Shown: positions 26,279-38,474 of the stretch, in pieces
How positions within the stretch are numbered: position 1 is the first letter of the stretch
Layout: every line of letters starts with the position of its first letter
Assembly: GCA_024449915.1 (NCBI GenBank)
Contig: JAMZAV010002035.1
Span: forward strand, 62,001-126,000
Source: Sweltsa coloradensis
Taxonomy: Eukaryota > Arthropoda > Insecta > Plecoptera > Chloroperlidae
Length of the DNA: 64,000 nucleotides
Reading direction: 5' to 3'
Notes under the pieces: model-generated
The model's database searches: none
Told to the model about the DNA's origin: nothing
The model's input: only the letters and a program-made list of their open reading frames with translations
Made by a program: the position numbers and the translations under genes

Positions 26279-27195
26279 TATCTACAAAACCAAAATAGAC
26301 AAAATTATCAAACTTCATTTAGGAAATAGGAATTCTAAAACAATGTTGCATGGCCTACTGAATGTAAGATAAAATTAGAAAAATGGTCCAAAGCCAGGAG
26401 TAGCAACTAGGAGGCAGTGATTTTGGTAAATAAAATAATTTTAATTTCTTGTGAACTGTAGGGATCAAAGAGTACAATAACTAGGAAAACACCATTTAAG
26501 TCGTTAGACAAGTGAGCGAGTCATGTGTTGTGTACCCGGTAAGTGGTAACATTCCCTTTCCTCCCCCTACCTGCGGCTGGATCTATAGAATAGACAGCAT
26601 GGATCTTTCCTCTCTAGCGTATCATAGGCTAGAGTGGTGCATTATGGTCTTACAGTTGACGCGCACTATACCTACTAAACTCAAATCTCTTATCATGTAT
26701 ACGTTATATTATATGAATCAATTTAATGCAAATGTTCCAGGGTACTCAACACATGACTCGCTCACAACTAACAACTTTTTTTCCCTAGTCTAGTTGGCTA
26801 AGGTGCATTTAAACCCAAAATATTGTAGACCGGGGCTCAAACAACTGTCGTAATAGAGTTTTTATTTTCTGGATTGTATTAAAAAATAACAGAACGTGTT
26901 TTGAAATGCATATACAGTGCTATGGAAAACATAGCCAGTACGAAATACGTGTAAAGATTGCAAGGTTTACTCAATCTCCCAGCAGAATGATGGGGAACCT
27001 TGAGCGTGTAAGATTCGATACACCTTGGTCACTGCATGCCATTACGGCCTGATGATGGCCTGATGTAACATGATTAGATAAAAATGACAGAACAAAATCA
27101 TTGTCGTTAAATTACATCTTACACATTTTGAGCCTAGTTTTCAATTTATTTTTATTTTGTATTTATTTTTTTATTCAGCACTTCGTTTTGTTTAT
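26279..27195. other. Upstream of ARMH1: divergent spacer, repeats only
   Basis: The 2.9 kb between the ARMH1 start and SF3B6 exon 1 holds repeats and no other gene. From 26483 (CTAGGAAAAC) to about 26655 there is an inverted copy of the Helitron-like terminus also found at 31172 and 62790. Bases 26790-26870 carry another weak tRNA-like A box with a T-run. I cannot point to a TATA box or other defined promoter element. Confidence 0.45.
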
Positions 27196-27271
27196 GTGTG
27201 TATGTATGTATGTATGTATGTATGTATGTATGTATGTATGTATGTATGTATGTATGTATGTATGTATGTAT
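27196..27271. repeat. (TATG)n microsatellite
   Basis: About 19 tandem TATG units. This accounts for the Tyr-Val-Cys-Met repeat in the translated frame. Confidence 0.95.
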
Positions 27272-27611
27272 AGCCTATGATAAGAATTGTGTACGGTGCC
27301 TCCAGACGGAAGTCATGCAGGAACATTTTCCCCATTCATCAAATTCTAACATTATCTTGCTCACTAATTCTGCAAGCTGCAATCTTTGTGCGCTTGAACC
27401 TAGTCTTTTCCCAGTAAACGCTACTACACACTCTCATGCCACCCGTTCTGCATCCAATATCCACTTTCCCCAACATAATACACAGCTTTACTCTAAGAGC
27501 CCCATCTACCTCTGTCTTACCATATACAACAAACTTCCTGCTCACCTCAAAGAATCAGCACTTGACACATTTAAAGCTCAACTCAAAAAGTACCATTTAT
27601 GCTCTAAATGA
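27272..27611 (+). pseudogene. LINE reverse-transcriptase C-terminal fragment
   Basis: The frame to the stop at 27609-27611 encodes a Cys-containing stretch (CNLCALEPSLFP), then TRSASNIHFPQHNTQLYSKS and IYNKLPAHLKESALDTFKAQ. The block of basic residues, then SP.Y, then IYN.LP..LK, is the usual C-terminal end of jockey/CR1-type LINE ORF2 proteins. No start and no catalytic core are present. The 5' side ends in the TATG microsatellite. Confidence 0.65.
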
Positions 27612-27855
27612 ATTTTTATCAGTTAAACCTGGATCCAAATAACTTTCAGTTTATTCATATCTCTTGTAATCAACCTAACAAATATTGTTTGTGCTACGTC
27701 CATTCTACTGCGGTATTTTGTATAATTTAAGTGTAAACCCGTTGGTGATGTTTGCTGGTTGAGCGTAGCGAGCCAAGCGAAGATTCCATTCTACTACACT
27801 GAAGAAAAAAATCCGGATTTTTTTTTTTGTTTTGTTATTTTTTCTGTATTTTTGT

Positions 27856-28275
27856 AATAAATAAATAAATTGTGTCAGAGTCTACCCACTCAGTTATATA
27901 ACTGATTTTCAGTGGGGGACATTAAACCAAAGCGACTAGCCAATCCTGTAGGCCCCGACGCAATCGACGAGTGAGCGATAACCAACCAAAGATCGATATT
28001 TTGAATAGGAAATATAGCAATCAGTGGTATGGACAGTGCGAACACACGCGGATCAACGCCAGAATCAACAAGGCCGATTCAGAACAACTCTGAATTTATT
28101 ATGTGCTTCGTTGCTAGGACGGCTCCAAAGTCACCATTAACAAACTCCTAAGACAAGAACTTATGGACTTAAGTCCAAATCAGAAGTTAAAAAACTTCTG
28201 ACTTCAGCGGGAATCGAGCTCTGGACCTTCTGCATTGGAAGCAGATACGATAACCACAAGACCAACGAGCCACAC
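27856..28275 (-). repeat. tRNA-headed SINE, full-length copy (inverted)
   Basis: Reverse complement of the copy at 25386, from the (AAAT)n tail at 27856 through the palindrome to the tRNA-like head ending in CGAGCCACAC at 28275. The B box is slightly decayed. Confidence 0.85.
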
Positions 28276-29203
28276 AAAAGTAAGGTAAAGTAAAAATTAC
28301 GTGTGTTTTTTAACACGATTCCGGCTATAAACCGATACTCCAATTGCGATGAAATTTTCTGGAGGCCTTCAAAATCTCTGAGCTTAGAACTGCCACGTTT
28401 TTGAGTGCAATAGAAAAAATATTTCTCATGAAAATCGCAATTTTGCGATTTTGTTTTTATTTTTTCTTGGACTTATCTTAATTCGATTGTAATGATTTTT
28501 TCACAGAACCTTAATTTTATGAATTAAGATATTCGTGGGAAATTTGAGCGCAATCGAAAAAAATCTTTTCCATGATAATCGCAATTAAACGTTGTTTTTT
28601 TTCGATTTTTAAAATGTCCTCGACTTATAGCACCTACATGCTTTATCCGATTGTAATAATTGTTTCGCAGAACCTTAATTTTCTGAATTAATATATTCGT
28701 GTGAAATTTGAGTGCAATCGGGAAAAAAATCTCATGAAAATCGCAATTTTACGCTTTTTTCTTTAAAAAAAAAACGCTTATCCAACAACGCGCCTGAAAA
28801 AGCGTTTGTACTAAACTGACGAAACATTGTAAATTGGTAAATAAACTACTCTACTATATCTGTGTGTTCATATATCAATATTATCAAATAGTTGCTTTTC
28901 ATGTGACCTTGTCACGAAATATCTTGGGAAGATTTTGTTTAGATTTTGAACGAGATTACCGCCTTATCGAATGTCTAACAAATATTTCACGACCTATCGA
29001 TCAGTCGAACGCGACTAACGCACTCTTGTAGGCAGGTTGGCTTCCATTTTATAACCAAATAGTAAACATCGAAACTTTGTGGTTAGACAGGTGTTGTTTG
29101 ATTTGTTTTAGAAGTTAATTAAATAGTGTTTTAACTGGGATCCGGATAGGCTAACTCTTATTTTCTACATCTAACTACAGAAACATTTAAATTTACCTCT
29201 AAC
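28276..29203. other. Spacer upstream of SF3B6
   Basis: Bases 28380-28770 hold three diverged direct repeats of about 150 bp, each containing GAAAATCGCAATTT(T/A) and CAGAACCTTAATTTT (around 28430, 28560 and 28730). The remaining 400 bases before the SF3B6 ATG should contain its promoter, but I see no decisive motif. Confidence 0.45.
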
Positions 29204-32200
29204 ATGGCTATGATGCAACGTAGAACCAACGTAAGTAGGGCCTAGCAAGAGCCTAGCCTAGGGTACTTCTTCGGCTAGGGGGGTCCAACTTTTATATTCA
29301 CTGTAACGGAAAGGATTTCGGGTGCGCTCTTATCGATTGTATCCTAGAACTAGAGCGGCGCACTGTAGCCAGCGGAAAATTCGGCTAACCTAACGAAAGT
29401 ACACCTTTAACATAAGTAGTAACAAGGCAATATAGCAGTGTTAACAAGGTGTATAAAAGTTGGACCCCCCTAGCCGAAGAAGTGCCTAGCCTAGCTACCT
29501 AGGCCTAGGCAACCTTTGTGCATTTAACCTTGCAATGTAACCCAATGTTGCAATGTAACCTACATGAGCCGCTTTCGTTTACCTCGCCAGAGTAACCCGT
29601 CCGGTCAGTTATGTCACGTGATTTTACGTCACCAGGTTAGCATTTTCAACCCAAGTAAACGAAAGCAACTCGGAGGTGGGTTTGTTTGCAAATGGATGCC
29701 GTGACAGCAAGAGTTAAACGTAAATATATAAACAACGTTATTAACGTTTACCATGTTAATGTTGATTGTTAAAATGGCAGCACAAGGCCTAGGCCTACTC
29801 AATAACAATGTTTTGCGCCAAAATATCCACGTATCACCCATAGTAACTTATAAACACCACCTATCGAATTCACATCGTTTCGTATTTTCCGCCATAACCT
29901 GAACTAACCCTGCTCCCGAGGCAGGTCACTTTTTTGGTGATCGGGTTGTAAAACCGGGTTACTCTGGCATAGTTGCCGAACGAACCTGAGTAACCTGCTA
30001 CTGACCGGGTTTACTTTCCGGACTAACAGGTTGCTCTGGCGAGGTAAACGAAAGCGGCTATGGATGCTAATAAAACTGAACTGAACTGAACTGAACCCTA
30101 AGCTTTGGGGTTTCCAAATTCAATGACTTAACCTAGCCCTAGAGCCGTGGCTGCAAATGCCTAGGCCTAGCCTAGCCCTGTTTACTGTTAGGCCAAGGGC
30201 CCGAGGCCTTAAAGTGTAGTGTAGGCCCAGGCTAGGGGCCTAGGGCCTATTTCGTAGACAAATTCTAGTAGGGCCTAGCCCTAGGCTAGGCCCTACCTAG
30301 GCTTTGTGTCCTAGGCTACCCACCCTAGACTTATATAAACCCAAAGTCCTAGAAGATGCGGGCCCCTTATCTGACAAGTCGGCTGGTCTGCTTGCAGTGC
30401 CAGGTCCTAAAGTCGGTAGGCCCTAGGCCTACTCTTTCGGATGGTATGGACAGTTTTTTTTATCGCTGAGGCTATTCGACCGTAGCTACGGGAAAATTAC
30501 GTTTCTCAATTCGTCCGTAGCATGAACGAACATCGGCGGAAATCACCGACGGTACTCGAACTGTGGGTACGGAAAAATTAGGCCTGCTAATTTAACCGTA
30601 GGAACGGGAAGTAAATTACGTTAATTCAATAATAACCACTCTGAAAATATACGAATTATGAAACGAGGGAACGGAGCGACCGAGTGTCTCCATTCAACTC
30701 GAACGGTTCTCATTCTGTGATTCTGTCTGTCTATCTGTCTGTCTGTTTGTACGTCGAAAATCAGCCGAACCGCTGAACAGATTGGGCTGAAATTTTAAAC
30801 ATACATCCGGTACGAAATTATTGAGAACTGCTAACAAAATCAACTAGATCCATTGCGATTTAATCCTACAATAAATAAAAATGTGATTTTTAAAATATCG
30901 ATAGCATTTGTTTAGTAGCAGCTATCGGGACCACATCTACGTGGCTTGCATGGCCTATTGGTATAAGCATTTAGCCTACCACACGGAGGGTTGGGATTCG
31001 ATACCCATTAGCTCGAACTTTTTTTATATTTTTACACCCACATATTATTTTTGAGCGGTGTTAAATAGGAAATAAAACTTAGGTGATTTTGTTTTATCTT
31101 GGAAATTTGTTAATGTTTCACGCTAATACGTTTTGAACACAATTCGCATTTCAAATGTTCAATTTAAATATCTAGGGAAACGCCAAAGTCGTTGTTAAAC
31201 GAGTGAGTGAGCCATGTGTTGAGTACCCGGTATCATTCCTCATACTGGGCTAGATCCTTATGTATAGGGGAGGAAAGGGGATGTTCCCGGGTACTCAACA
31301 CTTGGCTCACTCACTCACTCGTTTAACAACGACTTTGGCGTTTCCCTAGTGTTATAATTAATTGAGCGAGCGTAGCGAGCGTCTCCACTTGACTTTTATG
31401 GCTCGAATGTCTGTTTTTTTTTGTTTTTTTTGTTTTTTTTCTGTTACTGCTTCGATACAGGTCGCACCGTTTCTCTGATCGAACTGAAATTTTTTACACA
31501 TGTACATACCACCTAGGCGGGTTGCTGTATAGTTTTTGAACAAAATCCGATCGTTGGTTATAAAAAATAAAAAATAAAATAAAAAAATAAAAATGTTTTG
31601 ATCGTTATGAAATTTTGCAGGGTTAATAAGTACGGTACACCATTCTCTCCTATTTTTCAAATTTTCAGCTAAATCGGTCAAGACGTTAAAGACTTATTGG
31701 TAGGTAATCATAATTCGAAAAATGAAGTTAAAAATGAAGGAGGCAGTGAAGATACAAAGATACACTTTAGAAGGCATGACGTGAATTAGTACAATGCAAA
31801 GATGTTGGAATAATATTTACAGTGTACAATGTCAATATCCAGTTAGGCCTACACTGTGTGGTGGGCCTTATGGGAATGTCGTACTCGGGTCATGTTGCAC
31901 GTACCGGTGCTCGCTCAACAACGCGTCCAACTGAGCGTTTTCCTAGTAAAGATTGAACACAAACACTACCATTTCACTGTTGCCGGCGCGCCATGTTTAT
32001 TATGACATTTACTTAGTAGGCCTACCAACCTTTTCAATAAAATACTCTACCTACTTACCAAACCTTTAATGTTGCTATTTAAATCTTAACTCGTTTTTTA
32101 ATAAAATACTCTACTTACCAAACCTTTAACGTTGCTATTTTAAATCTAAACTTGTTTTTAACGGAAAGGATTTCGGGTGCGCTCTTATCGATTGTATCCT

Positions 32201-35200
32201 AGAACTAGCGCGGCGCAGCACTTTTTAAACGCTTTTATCATCTAGAATTGTGTTTGCGACGGGGACGAATGTAGTGAAATCATTTGTAGAAAAAACATGG
32301 ACCCAAATAGAATGGTAAAAAAAAAAAACGACCAAACGAAAATTTGAACCGCCGACCTCTCGCATAGAATTCGGACGCGCTACCACTCTGCCACAATGCA
32401 CTGTGATATTTGAAGCTATTGGCCTAGTTACGTGGTATCCCGCGGACGATTCGGATACCTTCGATTATTTCCGCTGATCTTCGTTCATGCTACGGACGAA
32501 TTGAGAATCGTAATTTTCCCGTAGCTACGGTTAAATAGCCACTTCCTTTTTTTATGTGTACCTACAAAACCTTTAACGTCGCTATTTTAAATCTAAAGTA
32601 CCTACTGATCAAAAACTGTCCATACCAACCGAAAGAGTTCCCTAAAGTCCAGGTCATAGACTTTGCCTTGCACACAGGCATGTTGCCCATGCAAGGGTTC
32701 ATTGTTTTATTTTTCTTTTGTTTGATGTAGGCCTAGGCCCTAGGCAGTGGTTCTGGTACTCTTGTAGTTGGGAGGTTCCAACTTGTTAAACGGAAAGGAT
32801 TTCGGGTGCGCTCTTATCGATTAGGCCTATATCCTAGAACTAGGGGCTATAAATAAATAAATAGGCCCTAAATAAATTTTATTTAGAGTCTGCCCACTCA
32901 GTTATATAACTGATTTTCAGTGGGGGACTTTAAATCAAAGCGACCAAGCCAACCCTGCAGGCCCCGACGCAATCGACGAGTGAGCGATAACCAACCAAAG
33001 ATCGATATTTTTTAATAGGAAATATAGCAATCAGTGGTATGGACATTGCGAACACCCGCGAATCAACGCCAGAATCAACAAGGCCGATTCAGAACAACTC
33101 TGAATTTATTATGTGCTTCGTTGCTAGGACGGCTCCAAAGTCACCGTTTACAACCTCCTAAGACAAGAACTGATGAAGAAGTTAAAAAACTTCTGACTTT
33201 GACGGGAATCAAACCCTGGAACTTCTGCATTGGAAGCAGATACGCTAACCACAAGACCAACGAGCCACACAACAAGACCAACGAGCCACACAGCGCGGCG
33301 TACTACAACTAGGTGGAAAGTTCCGACTAACCTAACGAAAGTACACCTTTAACAAAAGTAGTAACAAGGCAATATAGCAATGTTAACAAGTTGAAACCTC
33401 CCAACTACAAGAGTTCGTGGTTCTCTCCTTACCTATCTAAGACTTCGTGTGACCATGGAGTTTGAGGGGAAGGAGGTCTAGCTCTAATGGGATTGGGCGT
33501 CTTCGATTATCAATTTCCAGTTTCCTCGCCTGGCGGCCATATTTGTTTCGTTCTGTCAGTTTAGTGTTAGATTGTTACCTTAAGACGGCGGTGACACGTT
33601 CGACGTAATGTTTCGGGAATGGTGAGTTATTATTGCACAAACCATGTGAACAAAAAAAGCTTTTGATCCACCTCCACTTTTAGGTGTTCTTCCTTTTGTA
33701 GGTAGGACAACGCTTATGCCTACTCCTAGGCCTTGGCTTGTCATTTTTGCCAGGGTAACACAACACCGTCACGTTATATTTTACAGTTAGATGTTCCTAG
33801 GTGGGATCCTAAGCCTAGTTTCTATAGTTTGGATAAAATATGCTCTCTAGGGTAAAGCCTGAATTACACCTCGACTTCAAGGAATCTTGAATGAAACATT
33901 GAACCGTGATTGATCGTTAAGCAATTTATCCAATCAATCACGGTTCAATGTTTCATTCAAGATTCCTTGAAGTCGAAGAAAAAAATAATCAATGTTAGGG
34001 AGGCAATCCTCGACAAATAAACTAGTAGCACACTCCATTGTGTAATATCCACCCGAAACGAGGTGGTGTGGTGTGGGCTAACCGGGGTCTGGGGCGAAGC
34101 CCCAGCCGCTGTAGACAAATCCGCCACTAGACGGAAAAATGTTCGGGCTGTATTATGTTTGATGACCCAAAGCGCAATTTGGGGCGACATCTGTCATTAA
34201 AAAAAACGGTTAAATTAAAAGAAATCCAATATTGCATTAAACCAACTCCTTACGTCATAGGAGTTCGATCCTCAGTCAGTGTGAAGTAGGCCTAGGCTGT
34301 AAGGACTGTGGCACTAGGCCCTAGGATCTGGATGTAGCTTACAGTCTAGCACTGCGAGTTCAAATTCAATTCAGTCTACCTACCACCTGCTGGATTTACG
34401 TCTGTTCTCTTGAGGACGGGCAAAATCACTGTTTTTTTATTAATAATAAAAACTACTTCTATTTATTTATTGTGATTCACAAAATTAAATCCAAGATCGC
34501 AGTAGGTCACATTAAGACACCGGTGAGTCTAGGCTACAAGGCTTTTTTAAGCAGTGCTAGAATGCATTGTCTTATGGTGGTAATTTCTTGACATTGCATT
34601 AAGAAAAAAAATTGAGTCTGATTGCCAATTTATTTCTGTCTTCTGTAGGCCTACCTAAGGCCTATTATGCTAACCAACACAATTTGGCCTACCAATGTTT
34701 TTAACTTGCAGGCCTCTATGTTTTAGCTTTTTGTAGGTTGGCTTTCAATTTTGTGGCCATTAAGGCGCATTCACAAACAACTTAGTCGCTAACTTAGCCG
34801 CTACGGTAACTTAAAGGTTTGTCTTATGGAAAACAACATGTCTGTTCATGACCAAAACTTAGCCTTTAACTTACACTTATCAGCAGCAGAAAGTTTGAAA
34901 ACTCCAAACTTAAACCTAGCAGCTAACTTAACAATGATATTAAGAATAAACTAATCAGAGAGTGACTCAAGCCAACAATTTGGCATTGGCAACAAGCATT
35001 GGCGCGATAAAAGTCAACACTGCAAGTCTGTATTGTTGTGATTGGTTTAAAAACGTCTATCATGAACAGCCACCTAAAGTTAGAGGAAAAGTTAGCTGTT
35101 AAGTTAGAGGCCTAAGATGATTGTGAATGAGCCATTAGCCTATTAGGCCTAGTATTACTATTAGGGATTGATTTACAACTTTCTATTTCAGGTGAGACTG

Positions 35201-35793
35201 CCGCCCGAGGTAAATCGCATCTTATACATTCGTAATCTGCCATACAAAATCACAGCCGAAGAAATGTACGATATTTTTGGAAAGTATGGTGCAATAAGGC
35301 AGATAAGAGTGTAAGTATTAAGTTTTAATGGGCTTAAATTACCCAAATAATTCCATAGTAGTTTTGGGTTGAAATGTATATAGACATAGAGAGTAGGCCT
35401 AAACATTTTCACATATAGGCCTTCCTTAGCCCCAACGTAACATGTTTTGAAGATGTACTACTATTAGTCTATTACTGTTTATTACTATTAGCCTGTTACC
35501 TACCAGTACGAAAAATTTAACATTTGAAATTTCCAAGGAGGAAAACTTAAAATTATGGTTTAAGACGGGTAAACAAGGATTTTTTTATTGCCAAGAAGGG
35601 TGGCATAAAGACAAAAGTGAACCACCTTGCAGAACATAATTATCAATTCTAACATAGTATGCCCTATTAAATGATATCAATGTCGTAAAAGTTTGCGAAC
35701 CCAAAACCTCCGGCTTAACGTAGCTACCGATGGAGCCTTTTATCTAATTTTTATTAAATTGCTTTAGGCCCCTATTGTAGGCTAATGTTGTAA

Positions 35794-35858
<65 letters not shown>

Positions 35859-38418
35859 ATAGTGGTTCTTTATTGTTCAAACAATCTCAGGTACATTTTC
35901 GTCTGGTATACACAAGGCGGGGTGAGGCCCAAGCCCAACAAAAGTTTACATTATAACAGCGTGAAAACATAAGTATATAGTACACATATTATTGTAGACA
36001 AATTAATCAAATTAACAAAATAATAATAAAGATGAGTGTGATAACAAAATCAATAAAAGTTTCTATCTATAAAACAAGCAATTGTATGGCAAAATCTTTA
36101 AAAGAGAGAGAGAAAGAGAGTGATTACTGCAAAAATCTTCTGACTATGTGGCACGTTTGAAGGATGACTGCTTTCTGCATGCTGATGTAGAGATTTGGAG
36201 ACAGACCCAGGCATTGTAGGCTGGCAGAGAGGGAAGAGGGAAGATGGGGGAAGTGGCTGAGATCACGATAGGCACGACAGTAACAGTTTTCATTTTCCAA
36301 ATTCTTGTTATTTCTTGACTTAAATTTTGGTATTTTTCCACCTTAGTGTTCTCGGTGTTCTCAATATTTTTACTTATGGGGATCGCAATGTCAATTAGAT
36401 ATGTAATTCTGTTAGATTTATCGCATAAAATGATGTCCGGTTTGTTGTGGTCTATGGTTTTGTCTGTTATAACCTGTTTATCCCAATACATTATAAATTC
36501 TGCATTTTCGATCACAGGTGCAGGAGAATACTTGTAATAAGGAGGTGGATTGACAAGTAGATGTGCGTTCATTCCTAGATGTTGATAAACTATCTTTGCT
36601 ACCTGATTATGCCTACTGAGATACCACGTGTTGGCAATTGAAGGACACCCAGCTATAACATGGTCTATTGTAGGGTGACCAGACGTCCCGGTTTTCCCAG
36701 GACAGTCCCGGTTTTCGGGTATCTGTCCCGGTGTCCCGAGAGACACCACCCGGGACATGTAATTGTCCCGGTTTTTTCTCACGGGAGGTTTTTATTAATT
36801 TAATCGTAATTTTTCGTTAAAAAATAAAATAAAATACTATCTTGTTTTATTTTGTAAAAAACTAAATATGTACGTAGTTGTACGACGCGTCACATTGAAG
36901 TTTTCAACATCATTGCGCCTATACTTTTCTTTCCTGGAACCTGACTCCTGCCTAGTGTTCCTCCAGTTTCACTCGCGCAGCAGACAACAGAGTATTCTTG
37001 CAACGCGAGACGCGACCAAAGAGGCCGCGCTCGCCGCCCGCCCAACGGCCCAACCCACTCCACTCTCGAGAAGCAAGTTGCAACCTTGAGACAGCCTAGG
37101 CAGAGGCTATCCTACTGTGCAGTGCACGCGGGGTTGTTTCGTGACTTTCGTCAGTCTCGCTCTGATTGAGCTACTGTTCGGTTGTGTTGTGTCTGTCAGT
37201 GATATTGTGCCGTGTGAGTAGGAAGCATTATGCCGAAACCGAAACGGAAATGTTCGTTTCAAGAAAAATATTCGGCCGAGTGGCACTTCATTAAGAAAGG
37301 ACTATTAATCATTTGCTGGGACCTGACTTTTCTACTTGCACCACACTCTCAAAGCAAAGGCCAACCCCCAACCCAACCTGTCTCAGATCTCACTACAGGC
37401 TATCTTGGGGGAAAAATTACCCCAAAAAATTTTCCGCCTCCGGCGGCTGGGGCTTCGCCCCAGACCCCGTTAGCCCACGCGAGTCCATACAAAACGAAAG
37501 TACATGTGTCCCGGTTTTTACTTTTAGGATTATGGTCACCCTAGTCTATTGTCTCCGTAAACTTTTTGCATTTTCTACACATATCATTGTCATTGGATTT
37601 GATGATGAATTTTTTATAGTTGTTGGTATTTATAACCTGATCTTGGATGGCAAACATAAATCCTTCGGTTTCAGCAAACAAATCTCCTTTGTGAATCCAT
37701 CTTATTGATTTAACAATGTCAATATTTGGCTGCTGGATGCTTTTCGGGTACCTCCCATGAAGTGATTTAGTATTCCAGACATTCATCTTCATATTTAAAT
37801 CTTCTATGTATATTTCTGGATGGAAAGAATCGTCATTTAACCTGAGGGGAGTTATAGTTTTATCTCGGAGTTTAAGTTCTTGGTGATAATGGAATGTAGA
37901 ATTAAGAAAGTATGATCTGAGTTTATGAACTTGCGAATAGCACAACGACCGAATATTTACCAATCCTCTTCCACCCTTTCCCCGTGGTATATATAACCTT
38001 TCAGAAGATGCTTTTGGGTGGTGAGTTCTGAAGGTCATTTGTCTTCTTGTTAAACGATCTAGGTCCATCAAGTCCACATCTGACCACTTCACAATACCAA
38101 ATGAAAAGGTCAAGATTGGTAAAGCCCATGCATTTAATGCCTTGATTTTATAGCTTCCTTTAACATTTGTTTTTAAGATAGTTTTAACTCTATGTTCATA
38201 CTTTTGTTTAAATACATTTTTTAATTCCTTGAGGTTAAGAATAATGTTTTGCCTCATTCCTAGGTATTTGTATCTTTCTTCGCTATTGTTTATGTTTGGA
38301 ATTTCTTGACCAACACCAATTTGGTAATTGTCAGTTTCTTGCAATTTTCCACTTTTCATATGCATTGAAGCACATTTATCTAATCCAAATTCCATATGAA
38401 TGCTTGTCTTGTCTTCAC

Positions 38419-38474
<56 letters not shown>

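Larger units (their letters stand above)
30415..32640. mobile_element. 2.2 kb GG-ended composite element
   Basis: The right end CCGAAAGAGTTC is followed by CCTAAAGTC (32641-32649). The same 9 bp precedes the left end (30406-30414), where the terminus reads GGTA, then a GGCCCTAGGCCTA insert, then CTCTTTCGG. The inner inverted repeats extend over 100 bp (for example AATTACG...CCGTAGCTACGG at 30480 and 32510). It contains the foldback at 31172, a Helitron-like copy at 31362, a core fragment at 32160 and two tRNA-like units. No transposase is seen. Confidence 0.65.

Noticed and set aside
27198..27275. Tyr-Val-Cys-Met repeat protein
   Set aside because: Translation of the TATG microsatellite.
33585..33619. 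Alternative first exon for SF3B6 (ATG at 33608, donor GTGAGT)
   Set aside because: Splicing it to the exon at 35192 gives TGA immediately (TGG TGA). It could only be a non-coding leader, for which there is no evidence.
37230..37708. ORFs [11 protein letters not shown] and related at 37230, 37313 and 42804
   Set aside because: They lie inside non-autonomous hAT-like elements. The second copy breaks the same frame, so there is no sign of selection on coding.
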